Assembly (NCBI GenBank): GCA_903854335.1
Contig: CAINVY010000013.1
Location: forward strand, 124,001 to 188,000
From: an uncultured Candidatus Peregrinibacteria bacterium
Lineage (GTDB): Bacteria > Patescibacteriota > Gracilibacteria > Peribacterales > Peribacteraceae
DNA: 64,000 nucleotides
Reading direction: 5' to 3'
The position numbers were made by a program, and so were the translations under genes. This document shows, in pieces, positions 16,594 to 24,743 of this stretch; position 1 is the stretch's first letter, and the number at the start of each line of letters is the position of its first letter. Below the pieces are notes generated by a model. The model ran no database searches. It worked only from the letters and a program-made list of their open reading frames with translations, and was not told the DNA's origin.

Positions 16594-17592
16594 ATGCACA
16601 TCATTCAGGAAGAAATCGGGCTCCCTACCTTCTCCGTTACGCCGGTGAAGAAAGGTGATGATTGCCATGCGATCTTCACGATTGCTCCCCTTCCTCCTGG
16701 ATACGGGATGACGCTCGGCAATGCGATGCGACGGGTGCTCCTTTCCAGCCTCCCCGGTGCGGCCGTCACGTCTATCCGTGTCAGCGGCGTGCAGCACGAG
16801 TACACGACGATCAAGGGTGTTCACGAGTCGATCATGGACATCGCTCTCAACTTGAAGCTTCTGCGTCTGCGCAAGCACAACAAGGAGCAGGAAGTGATCA
16901 AACTGGAAGCGAAGGGACCGCTGGCGGTAACGGCGAAGGATCTGAAGTCGACGTCCGACATCGAAGTCCTCAATCCCGAGCTCCCGCTTCTGACGTTGGA
17001 GAAGGGCGCATCAATCGATATGCAACTGACCATCGAGAAGGGTGTGGGGTACGCCTCCGCTGCGGAACGCAACAAGAAGCAGAATGAGCCCGGTCTCATC
17101 TACGTCGATGCCGTCTTCACTCCGGTGGTGAAGGTGCGATTCGATGTGGAGGCCGCTCGCGTCGGACAACGCACGGACCTTGAGAAGCTCATTCTCGACA
17201 TCGAGACGAACGGATCTCTGACGGCAGAGGACGCAGTGCAGTTCGGTTCTCAGCTCCTCCAGAGCTACTTCGGCTACTTCGCATCGGACAAGAAGGTCGT
17301 GGAGCCGGAATTCATGGCGGACTTCAGCCGCACTACGGCACAGCAGACCGAGGATGCCACGCACACGCCGTCCAAGGAGAGCTACACGCCGATTGAAATC
17401 CTCAACTTCTCGCCTCGAACGCTCAACGCGCTCATCAACGCGGGAGTGGGAAGCATCGAGCAGCTCACGAAGTGCACCGAAGCGACGCTCAGTAATTTCC
17501 GCGGCTTCGGAGCCAAAGCACTCGACGAGGTGAAGAAAACCCTTGGCGACAGGGGATTGAAACTCTCCGACGAGAATACGCTCGACAGTTGA
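16594..17592 (+). CDS. rpoA: DNA-directed RNA polymerase alpha subunit
   Basis: Alpha dimerises to nucleate polymerase assembly. The N-terminal domain (PGYGMTLGNAMRRVLLSSLPGAAVT at about 30-53, cited here in part; HEYTTIKGVHESIMDI) and the C-terminal domain (IEILNFSPRTLNALINAGV, CTEATLSNFRGFGAKALDEV) are both present in 332 residues, so UP-element and activator contacts are possible. A small hairpin (CAGGAG/CTCCTG) lies in its pyrimidine-rich leader at 16552-16570. Confidence 0.97.
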   Translation: MHIIQEEIGLPTFSVTPVKKGDDCHAIFTIAPLPPGYGMTLGNAMRRVLLSSLPGAAVTSIRVSGVQHEYTTIKGVHESIMDIALNLKLLRLRKHNKEQEVIKLEAKGPLAVTAKDLKSTSDIEVLNPELPLLTLEKGASIDMQLTIEKGVGYASAAERNKKQNEPGLIYVDAVFTPVVKVRFDVEAARVGQRTDLEKLILDIETNGSLTAEDAVQFGSQLLQSYFGYFASDKKVVEPEFMADFSRTTAQQTEDATHTPSKESYTPIEILNFSPRTLNALINAGVGSIEQLTKCTEATLSNFRGFGAKALDEVKKTLGDRGLKLSDENTLDS

Positions 17593-17619
17593 TCTTCTCT
17601 CACGCACAATCTGCACCCC

Positions 17620-18072
17620 ATGAGACACCGTCACTCCCGCCTTCGGCTCCGTCAGAAACCCGCGCATAGCAGGGCCCTCCAACGCAACCTCGTCACCTCC
17701 GTTCTCCTCTACGAGACCGTTCGTACCACGAAGAAGCGTGCGCAGGTGGTGCAACCCATCGTGGAGCACATCATCACGGTTGCGAAGAAGAAGCTGCCCC
17801 ACATCGCGATCCGTTCCATCAATGCGATCGTGACGCACAAGAACGCCTGTCGGAAGACGATGGAGGTGCTCAAGCCCCGTTACGCAACGCGCACCTCGGG
17901 ATTCACGCGCATCGTGGCGGTCGGAAGCCGCATCGGAGACGGTGCGAAGCTCGTACATCTCCAGCTGGTGGATGCCGAGGCACCGATGGCTCCCGCGGAG
18001 GCGAAGGTGAAAGCCAAGGAGCTCAAGAAAGCCAAGACCAAGCAGAGAGCCGCTTCCAAAAAGAACCCATGA
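17620..18072 (+). CDS. rplQ: 50S ribosomal protein L17 with basic tail
   Basis: L17 sits at the bottom of the large subunit. The core MRHRHSRLRLRQKPAHSRAL, NLVTSVLLYETVRTTKKRA and GFTRIVAVGSRIGDGAKLVHLQLVD (cited in part) is complete by about residue 118. A Lys/Ala-rich extension brings it to 150. It overlaps rplM by ATGA. Confidence 0.95.
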   Translation: MRHRHSRLRLRQKPAHSRALQRNLVTSVLLYETVRTTKKRAQVVQPIVEHIITVAKKKLPHIAIRSINAIVTHKNACRKTMEVLKPRYATRTSGFTRIVAVGSRIGDGAKLVHLQLVDAEAPMAPAEAKVKAKELKKAKTKQRAASKKNP

Positions 18073-18500
18073 AGACTTCCGTGATTCCCGTATCGGCCCC
18101 CACGTGGTTCGTCGTCGACGCTTCCGGCAAGACGCTCGGTCGTCTGGCCGCACGCATTGCGCACGTTCTGCGCGGCAAGCATAAGCCGGAATTCTCGCCG
18201 CATCAGCTCTGTGGCGACCACGTCATCGTCCTGAACGTCGTGAATATCGCAGCACACCCGAAGAAAATGCGCGGGAAAACGTACGTGCGTCACTCGGGAT
18301 ACCTCGGGCACATCCGCACGAAGACCCTGGAGCAGATGCTCGCCGAGAAGCCGGAGGAGGTCATGTTGAAGGCGGTCTACGGCATGCTTCCGAGAAACAG
18401 ACTTCGACCCCAAATGCTCAAGCGTTTGCACATCCTCAAGGGCGCGGAGCATCATTACGCTCCCCAGAAGCCCGTTCCACTCCCGACCACCGTCCTATGA
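18069..18500 (+). CDS. rplM: 50S ribosomal protein L13
   Basis: L13 is an early-assembly large-subunit protein. The 143 residues contain WFVVDASGKTLGRLAARIA, LRGKHKPEFSPHQLCGDHVI, RHSGYLGHIRTKTLEQMLAE and AVYGMLPRNRLRPQMLKRL. Both ends overlap neighbours by four bases (ATGA), so rplQ-rplM-rpsI look translationally coupled. Confidence 0.96.
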   Translation: MKTSVIPVSAPTWFVVDASGKTLGRLAARIAHVLRGKHKPEFSPHQLCGDHVIVLNVVNIAAHPKKMRGKTYVRHSGYLGHIRTKTLEQMLAEKPEEVMLKAVYGMLPRNRLRPQMLKRLHILKGAEHHYAPQKPVPLPTTVL

Positions 18501-18907
18501 CACCCGATCAGAAGAAGCGGCAGTACTTCGGCGCAACCGGCAAGCGCAAGACGTCGATTGCGTGCGTGCGTCTTTTTCAGAACGGTACGGGTGAAGGCAT
18601 GGTGAACGGGAAGAAGATCAAACAGTACTTCGATACCGCGTTCCAGGTGGAAAACGCCCTCGCACCGCTCGTCATTGCTAATCTCAAGGCGTCTCTGGAT
18701 GTTGAGGCGATCATCGTCGGTGGCGGCAAGTCGTCGCAATCCGATGCGCTCCGTCATGGCATCAGCCGCACCCTCCTGCTCCTCAACCCCGATTTCCGCC
18801 CGGACCTCAAGCGTGCGGGATTCCTGCGCCGCGACGCCCGCATCAAGGAGCGAAAGAAGCCGGGACTCAAGCGTGCACGCCGAGCACCGCAGTGGAAGAA
18901 GCGATGA
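18497..18907 (+). CDS. rpsI: 30S ribosomal protein S9
   Basis: S9 contacts P-site tRNA with its C-terminal tail. The 136 residues show FGATGKRKTSIACVRLF, GTGEGMVNGKKIKQYF, GGGKSSQSDALRHGISRTLL and the tail RDARIKERKKPGLKRARRAPQWKKR (cited in part); the last residues KKR correspond to the usual terminal SKR. It is the last gene of the ribosomal block. Confidence 0.96.
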   Translation: MTPDQKKRQYFGATGKRKTSIACVRLFQNGTGEGMVNGKKIKQYFDTAFQVENALAPLVIANLKASLDVEAIIVGGGKSSQSDALRHGISRTLLLLNPDFRPDLKRAGFLRRDARIKERKKPGLKRARRAPQWKKR

Positions 18908-19004
18908 GGCAGTGACTCCGAAGATTCTCAAGATACCGAGGATTGTGTTTCGAATTTCGATTCTTTGAAATCCTTGGAATCATTGGTTTTCTTGATCTCT
19001 TTCC

Positions 19005-19361
19005 TCACGCAATCGTCATCTTCACGTAGTAGAGGCTCTTGCCATCCTCCGTATCTAGGACGAAGCGAGCATCGAGCGATTGGAGTTGCATGATGGTTTG
19101 GCACATGCGCAGGAGCATGGATGGCGGGAGGCCGATGCCGGCTTCCAGGCACGTCGCACAAAGACCGGCGGCATCCTTGGAGCGCAGGTACGGTTCGCCC
19201 TGCTCAATGATAATGCTGCGAAGGCTTTCTTGAACACCCACGACGTAATGTTCCACGTAGGGCTCGAGATCCTCCACGGGAACTTCCTGGACTTCGGGGA
19301 GGGCCTCGATGATGTCGAGGTCCGTGCGGATAGCGTGGGCGATACAAGCTTCGATGGACAT
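19005..19361 (-). CDS. Small conserved-looking protein of unknown function
   Basis: A 118-residue acidic protein I do not recognise. It looks helical and soluble, with no signal peptide or membrane segment, and has a Cys pair in GLCATCLEAG near the middle. The ATG at 19361 (MSIEACIAHAIR) is preferred over one at 19439 because a good promoter lies between them. It is convergent with rpsI and stands alone. Confidence 0.6.
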   Translation of the reverse strand: MSIEACIAHAIRTDLDIIEALPEVQEVPVEDLEPYVEHYVVGVQESLRSIIIEQGEPYLRSKDAAGLCATCLEAGIGLPPSMLLRMCQTIMQLQSLDARFVLDTEDGKSLYYVKMTIA

Positions 19362-19385
19362 AATGTTTGTTTGGGAAATCGAACT

Positions 19386-19414
19386 ATCATAGCAGATCCT
19401 TCCATTTCTTGAAA
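19386..19414 (-). promoter_or_regulatory. Extended -10 promoter of the 19005-19361 gene
   Basis: Minus-strand TTTCAA (19414-19409), 17 bases and TATGAT (19391-19386) preceded by TGC. Predicted transcription starts near 19379, about 18 bases before the ATG at 19361. Confidence 0.5.
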
Positions 19415-19451
19415 TAGGTTCAGCTGTATTTGAAGCCATAGTATCTTGCTA

Positions 19452-19530
19452 TTGAGAGAAAATATTCTGATCTGTATAATGAAATATTTGCGAAGAGCAC
19501 ATTGGAAAATGCCACGGCATTAATTTTAAA
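19452..19530 (+). promoter_or_regulatory. Orphan promoter with nearby hairpin; possible small RNA
   Basis: Plus-strand TTGAGA (19452-19457), exactly 17 bases, and TATAAT (19475-19480) form a near-consensus promoter. No plus-strand gene follows. About 40 bases downstream AATGC and GCATT form a small hairpin followed by AATTTT. The transcript would be a short RNA, or would run antisense into the 3' end of the ATPase gene. The 130-base gap around it is otherwise empty. Confidence 0.35.
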
Positions 19531-19569
19531 AGAGCCCTACAGCAAGCCAAAAAACACGTGTGACGCATT

Positions 19570-21819
19570 TTAGATAAGCGGCTCCTCGAATGTCTCTTCG
19601 ACGGCGGAGATTTCTTCCTTGGAGGGTGGCGCGGAAGCGGCTTCATCCCACTTTTTAAGCATTTCTTCCACTTCCTTGCGCGGGGTGCAGTACTTGCGTC
19701 GTGAGGAGGCGATGATCTCCTCGGTATGGTCATCTTTCATTTTCGGGGCGTCTATCGTTCGTCCCGAGAACGCTTCACGCAGCTCGCCATTTACAGACAT
19801 CTTGATGTAGAACTCTCGGACGCCGAGGTTGATGATATCGCGCTCCTTGAAGACGGGGTTATATTCTCCGGCAAGCGTGATGGCGTCCTCCGCACCCACG
19901 CGGAAGCTGATGATCGACCCGACGTTGCCGAAGACGGTCTTACGAACGACATCGGACAGTTGTCCCATGTACTGATGCGCAATGGTCAGGTTGAGGCGGT
20001 ACTTGCGTGCTTCGGAGAGGATTTCCGTGAAAGTATCGGTGGCGAAGTTCTGGAACTCATCGACGTAGAAGTAGAAATCGGGACGTTCATCTTCCCGCGT
20101 GTCCGCGCGGCTCATGGCGGCTTGGTAGATCTTCGTGATGAACATGGCGCCGATGAGGGAGGAGTTCTCTTCGCCAAGCAACCCCTTCGATACCTTCATG
20201 AGCAGGATCTTCTTCTTATCCATGATTTCGCGGATATCGAACTTCGTCACCGGTTGGCCGATGATGTTGCGGATCATGTTTGTGGCGACAAATTGCCCTA
20301 CCTTATTGAGCAGCGGTGTGATGGCATCGGCATCGAACTTCTCGGACCAAGCTGCGAATTCCGAGACCCAGAAGCTCTTCACGACGGAATCCTGGATGCG
20401 TGCGACGATCTTCTGACGGTAATTCTTGTCCGTGAGCATCTTCAGGATCGAGAGGACCGTCGTATTTGGACTGTCGAGGAGGGCGAGCGTGGTGTAGCGC
20501 AACACGTGCTCAAGACGGTCGGACCAGTTTGAGCCGAAGAGTTTCTTGAAGATTTGCAGGAAACCGATCGTCACCTGCATTTTGTAGGCTTCCTCGACTT
20601 TCTCGAGCGGATTGAAGGCGAGCGGGAATTCCGTATCGGAGGGATCCAGGAGAACCACATCGTCGATGCGATTTTCGGGGATGAATCGCATGATCGAATC
20701 GATAAGATCACCGTGCGGATCCAAGACGGCGATGCCTTCGCCGTTGCGCAAATCTTCATTGATGAGGAGTTCCAGGAGCTTGGTTTTGCCCACGCCCGAC
20801 TTTCCTACAGTGTAGAGGTGGCGGCGGCGATCCGAGCGCTTGATGCCGAAGGGCACGAAGTTGTTGTGGTAGTTCGTGATGCCGAAGCCCGAGACATCCT
20901 TCTCACCGATTTTCGGGAGATCCTGCGGAGGATCCGATTTGCGGGCAAGAACGTGGACGATGTGCGGAACGGCGTCGGCGTTCGGGAAGTGGTAGAGGGT
21001 CGCGACCTCTTTCGCGTTCAAGATGTGCGTCTTCGCATGCGTGCGGGAGCGGTACTGCTGGATGAACGAGTCCGCATTGCGCATGTGGATGCCGCGGAAT
21101 CCGTTGATGTCCCGATCGTTGTACTGCGTGAATGCGGCGACGATCGAATCGAGTTTGCGTCGTGCGGTGGCGGGATCATCGGCGATGTACGCGCAGCGAA
21201 TGCTTACCTTGTACGGTTTGATCGTGGTCTTCTCGTCTGCTTTCGAATGGCGGAGTGAGCGAATACCTTTGCGTCCCCCTTCGCGCAACCGGTCGCGGAT
21301 CGAGAAGAAGTGGTAGAGGTGCGCGAGCCTCATCCTGACGGTTCGCTTGAAGTGGTAGGTGCCCGAATCGTCCTGGGGCTCGGCGATGATCTGCACCCAG
21401 ACTTGATCGTTGGCGCCGATTTTCGAAATCACGGAGAAGAGGCGCGAGGTCGAATCCTCTTCGAACAGATCGTACGTTTTGATGGGATACACGTCGTACT
21501 CCTTCAGATCGAGAACGGCGCCGGCAAGTGAACGCTTCTTCGGATCGAAGAGCAGCGAGTAATCACCGGTCTCCTTGATCTCGGCTTCCGGGAACGTGGC
21601 GTAGACGAGTCCTTCGATCGTCTCGAAGAGCTTGTCTTCGACGACAATGAAGAAGTATGCGTACTGATCGAATCCGTAGTACTCGAGCGACACTCTGCGT
21701 CCCGTGAAGGTATTGCGCATGTTGATCAGAAGTTCCTGGAACTTCGATTCCAGCTTCATATTCCCCTCAGTCCCTTGCGGGATGACGACATGCAGGAAGC
21801 GGAGGGAGGGGGGAGCCAT
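19570..21819 (-). CDS. TraG/VirD4-HerA-like ATPase (type IV secretion DNA-binding domain)
   Basis: A 749-residue P-loop ATPase. The N-terminal 350 residues resemble the alpha/beta domain common in CPR homologues. Walker A is GKSGVGKTKL (about residue 350), followed by VLDPHGDLIDSI; Walker B is FYFYVDEFQNFA (about 580), then ARKYRLNLTIAHQYMGQL, the sensor-like motif of VirD4/TraG proteins. It may act in DNA transfer or pilus/competence systems. No transmembrane helices are obvious, and no other secretion genes are near. It ends with acidic and Ser-rich residues. Confidence 0.85.
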   Translation of the reverse strand: MAPPSLRFLHVVIPQGTEGNMKLESKFQELLINMRNTFTGRRVSLEYYGFDQYAYFFIVVEDKLFETIEGLVYATFPEAEIKETGDYSLLFDPKKRSLAGAVLDLKEYDVYPIKTYDLFEEDSTSRLFSVISKIGANDQVWVQIIAEPQDDSGTYHFKRTVRMRLAHLYHFFSIRDRLREGGRKGIRSLRHSKADEKTTIKPYKVSIRCAYIADDPATARRKLDSIVAAFTQYNDRDINGFRGIHMRNADSFIQQYRSRTHAKTHILNAKEVATLYHFPNADAVPHIVHVLARKSDPPQDLPKIGEKDVSGFGITNYHNNFVPFGIKRSDRRRHLYTVGKSGVGKTKLLELLINEDLRNGEGIAVLDPHGDLIDSIMRFIPENRIDDVVLLDPSDTEFPLAFNPLEKVEEAYKMQVTIGFLQIFKKLFGSNWSDRLEHVLRYTTLALLDSPNTTVLSILKMLTDKNYRQKIVARIQDSVVKSFWVSEFAAWSEKFDADAITPLLNKVGQFVATNMIRNIIGQPVTKFDIREIMDKKKILLMKVSKGLLGEENSSLIGAMFITKIYQAAMSRADTREDERPDFYFYVDEFQNFATDTFTEILSEARKYRLNLTIAHQYMGQLSDVVRKTVFGNVGSIISFRVGAEDAITLAGEYNPVFKERDIINLGVREFYIKMSVNGELREAFSGRTIDAPKMKDDHTEEIIASSRRKYCTPRKEVEEMLKKWDEAASAPPSKEEISAVEETFEEPLI

Positions 21820-21960
21820 AGCGCACTCTAAAGGTATTTCGACTTACCATTCTACCGGTTTTTGCATCATAAGGAAACGGCATTTTGCCTTTCTGCTGCG
21901 GTAGATAGGGGTTAATTGTGGATGGTTTGGGGAGGAAGGTTGGTGAAGAGTAATCAGGGA

Positions 21961-22041
21961 AGTGAATAGTGAAACAGTAATCAGTGTTCAGTGGAGTATG
22001 TCGAACCACTGTTCACTGAATCACTGTCTACTGATAACTCG
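21961..22041. repeat. CAGTG-rich unit-end repeat, copy 1 (after P1)
   Basis: A tract of short direct and inverted ACTGTTCACTG/CAGTGTTCAGTG words that ends right at the P1 stop codon. It contains AATCAGTGTTCAGTGG and CCACTGTTCACTGAA, able to form a hairpin in P1 mRNA. Related copies follow P2, P3, P4 and P6. Confidence 0.75.
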
Positions 22042-23724
22042 TCAATACACCTCCTTCAGGTAACACTCCTCGCATACGATGCGCTCCGGTCGGTCAGGAG
22101 CATAGCTTGTGATGATATGCTTGCGGCAGTTGTTACATGATCGTTCCCAGAGTTTGCGAGGATTGCGAAGCTTCATGCGACGGCGATGCCGCTCATCGGG
22201 ATGAAGGTGCGCAACAGGCAAGTCGTGCTCGCGATAGAATTCCAGCTCCTTCTTCACGATCCTGAACGGGCGCTTGGTTTCTTCGCATTCGATCGCCCAA
22301 TCCAAAATATCGTCAGGAATATCGTTGATGGAGTGAGGCAGCTTGGAAGCCGGGATTACCCGCGAGACTTCCGGCATCTCGTCGCGCTGTTCCCTCCATC
22401 GCCATCCCTTCTTGAGGACTTCTTCTTTTGCGAGAGGGAAGTAGTCCAGTGCCGTCGATTCGTTGTAGGCGAAGGGTGCGCAGGTCGACGGAAAGAATTC
22501 CCCCCACTCTCCTGTGTTCCGCATGTGTTCGATGAGCTTCGGCACCAGGGTTTCATACTCTTCCTTCGTATGCTGCTTGTTGAGGATGCAGAACGATGCG
22601 GGCTTCATACTCACGCAGCAGCAGAGATCCGATCCGGTCTGAACAGTGTCGCAGAGGATGAGCCGCTTGCCGCTCCACGATCCGTGTGTGAAGAGCGTGT
22701 GGTACGAACCGTATCCCAAACTGATGCCTTCGTATCCCAGCTCGGCATCCGTCGTATGGCAGACATCCATCAGATCCTTCACATGGAATCCCGTGTAGAT
22801 GTAGGCGCAATCTTCGCCGTAGGAGAGATCAAAGCAATGACGGACGTTGCGAGAATTCTTGAGGAAGTCTCCCGAGGCATTCTCGCAATTGATGATCAAT
22901 GCCGCCCTATGCAGACTCCGCTCGTGCATTTCCAAAAACTCCCGAAAGAGTTGCTCGCGTTTTCCTTCGTTGAGCGCCTGCGAGATGTTATTTAGCTCGA
23001 TTGCGTACGCTTCGGGCGTGACCTGCTTGTTTCGCACGTAGTGTCGTTTGTTGCGGAGATTACTGCAGAAGAGGCATTGGCTGCAGCCTCGGCAATCGGA
23101 GAGGAATGCGCTCTCGGAACAGTTGCTGCAATCGCGGGAGAAGGAGAGTGAGTGGCTCTTCTCGATATTCGTCACCTCATAGCAGTACTGCGATTCCAAG
23201 CAGTCGAGCGTGTCCATGCATCCGATCGACTTGATGACTTGCGTGCCGTAGAGACAATCTTCGTTGTACTCGCCGGCGTGAATGAGATAGCAATTTTTGT
23301 TGTAGCCGGAGAGATTTACGAACTCCGAATTCTCATTATTTACGACATTGAGCGAGATGCGCGGAACGACTTCCTGCAGGCTTCGGATCTGCGGGAATAT
23401 CGGGCGGCTGAAATCGATATCTCGACCGAATTCCTTCGAATCCCATCGGTCCGACCACCAGCAATCCGGGCAGTACACCGTGAAGACGCTGTCGGCGGGA
23501 TAGATCGCAATGATGGACTTCTTGCAGAGGTCGCAGGTGCGGCGGTAGAGACTGCGCTCATTTCGAAATTCGAGTCTGCGTTGCTGGCGGCAATCGGGGC
23601 AGAGAGTGGGAGGAGGAATCCCGAATATCTTTCCTCCGAACGTCGGTGCGACCTTGAGAAGCATCGTCATATCGGCGTCACTGACATCGAATGCGCCGGA
23701 ACACTGGCCGCAAACATGCTGCAT
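22042..23724 (-). CDS. Cys-rich array protein P1 (complete double zinc ribbons at both ends)
   Basis: 560 residues, no signal peptide, function unknown. N-terminal module A1 (1-90) has C5xxC8 with C42PDC45 and C64DLC67 with C85PDC88. C-terminal module A2 (480-554) has C480, H508, C530NNC533 and C551EEC554. The spacing CX2C-X17-CX2C is identical in the second ribbon of both modules, and C42-C64 and H508-C530 are both 22 apart, so the ends are homologous. Two Cys-rich halves (B1 about 130-255, B2 about 295-405) lie between. P1 is the only paralogue with the full A1 set; its B2 lacks the CFGC motif and has DLCCC instead. The ATG at 23724 gives the family start; an earlier in-frame start at 23778 is poorly placed. 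It follows a TrmB-type gene by 113 bases. Confidence 0.88.
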   Translation of the reverse strand: MQHVCGQCSGAFDVSDADMTMLLKVAPTFGGKIFGIPPPTLCPDCRQQRRLEFRNERSLYRRTCDLCKKSIIAIYPADSVFTVYCPDCWWSDRWDSKEFGRDIDFSRPIFPQIRSLQEVVPRISLNVVNNENSEFVNLSGYNKNCYLIHAGEYNEDCLYGTQVIKSIGCMDTLDCLESQYCYEVTNIEKSHSLSFSRDCSNCSESAFLSDCRGCSQCLFCSNLRNKRHYVRNKQVTPEAYAIELNNISQALNEGKREQLFREFLEMHERSLHRAALIINCENASGDFLKNSRNVRHCFDLSYGEDCAYIYTGFHVKDLMDVCHTTDAELGYEGISLGYGSYHTLFTHGSWSGKRLILCDTVQTGSDLCCCVSMKPASFCILNKQHTKEEYETLVPKLIEHMRNTGEWGEFFPSTCAPFAYNESTALDYFPLAKEEVLKKGWRWREQRDEMPEVSRVIPASKLPHSINDIPDDILDWAIECEETKRPFRIVKKELEFYREHDLPVAHLHPDERHRRRMKLRNPRKLWERSCNNCRKHIITSYAPDRPERIVCEECYLKEVY

Positions 23725-23837
23725 AGAACGTATCGTAGCGAAGAATCGATCGGTTGTTACTCTCTGATTTCCTATCATGAATATTGGCTAGCCAAAGCGC
23801 AAATCATCCTTATGAATTTCACAGACCCCTGTGAAGA

Positions 23838-24635
23838 TTATGCGTTCACTCCCTCATCCCAAATATCCCGGAATTGTTTGAGGTAGAGATTGCGTACTTC
23901 GGGATGGCGAATGATGATGGTTTTCGGGTTATCGTCATCGCAGACGAAGTGGCAAACACGATCATCGGCAAATCCGATGTAATCTTTTCCCATAGGAAGC
24001 GTGTCGAGCAGCCTCGTGCGACGAAGCTCCTTCGAATCTCTGCTGGCGAATCGTTCCGATTCCTTCGAAATGGTGTTGAGCGCGATGGCGTAGATTCTTC
24101 CTCGGTATCGCTTATCACGAAATCCGAGCTCTTCCGGCGACTCATCGGACATGCCGGCGATGTTCCAGTAATTCTGCATGGAGCCGAACGAGAGATATTC
24201 GCTCTCACAGGAGTCCGGAAGCTTCAGATACTCCTCGCGAAACGCATCCAAACCTTCCCGCACTTCGATCAACTCATCGCTATCGTTGTGCGTATATTCT
24301 CGATCGAGATCGAGAAAAGGAAGGAGCGGATCGAGATCTTGGAGCGCGAGTTGAAGTTTGCGCAGAGCCCGTTGCTCAGAGGCGAGCTTCTTCGTCAGGG
24401 CGCGCAGCGTCAGGGGCGCGAAGACGGATTGTTTCTGATTCACTTTCAGCGCAGAGACGAGCCCCCGATCCTGCAGCCGCTTGATCGTTCGGTAGGCCGT
24501 CATGACGTTGAGGCCGCTGCTCTCAATGAGCTCGGACATCGAAGCGCGTCGCAGCTTGAGTAGCTGCAGATACAGCGCCACTTCCTCCTCGCGGAGGCCT
24601 GCGAGCGAAAGAAGATGGAAGAGACGGTTTTTCAT
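23838..24635 (-). CDS. TrmB-type transcriptional regulator, array unit P1
   Basis: 265 residues. Residues 5-75 form the winged helix of the TrmB family (LLSLAGLREEEVALYLQLLK, SGLNVMTAYRTIKRLQDRGLV, the latter cited in part), followed by a short coiled segment (RALRKLQLALQDL) and a C-terminal effector-type domain of about 150 residues. TrmB proteins usually sense sugars or other small ligands. Its C-terminal end (VCHFVCDDDNPKTIIIRHPE) resembles the regulator at 31871-32638, so the two are probably duplicates. It heads a two-gene unit with P1. Confidence 0.8.
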   Translation of the reverse strand: MKNRLFHLLSLAGLREEEVALYLQLLKLRRASMSELIESSGLNVMTAYRTIKRLQDRGLVSALKVNQKQSVFAPLTLRALTKKLASEQRALRKLQLALQDLDPLLPFLDLDREYTHNDSDELIEVREGLDAFREEYLKLPDSCESEYLSFGSMQNYWNIAGMSDESPEELGFRDKRYRGRIYAIALNTISKESERFASRDSKELRRTRLLDTLPMGKDYIGFADDRVCHFVCDDDNPKTIIIRHPEVRNLYLKQFRDIWDEGVNA

Positions 24636-24660
24636 GGAAGGAGGAAGTGTAGCGTAAACG

Positions 24661-24743
24661 CAGTGGGAAGTGAAACAGTGATCAGTGTTCAGTGGTTGAT
24701 TTCCGTACCACTTTCCACGTTTTCACTGTTCACTGATCACTCA
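24661..24743. repeat. CAGTG-rich unit-end repeat, copy 2 (after P2)
   Basis: It reads GTGAAACAGTGATCAGTGTT and later CACTGTTCACTGATCACTCA, so the outer words can pair. It fills the space between the start region of the TrmB-type gene and the P2 stop. Confidence 0.75.

Noticed and set aside
22186-24563. Plus-strand ORFs of 230-300 codons opposite the Cys-rich genes
   Set aside because: They are mirror frames of the conserved Cys codons (Cys codons read as Ala or Thr/Ala on the other strand) and repeat with each paralogue.
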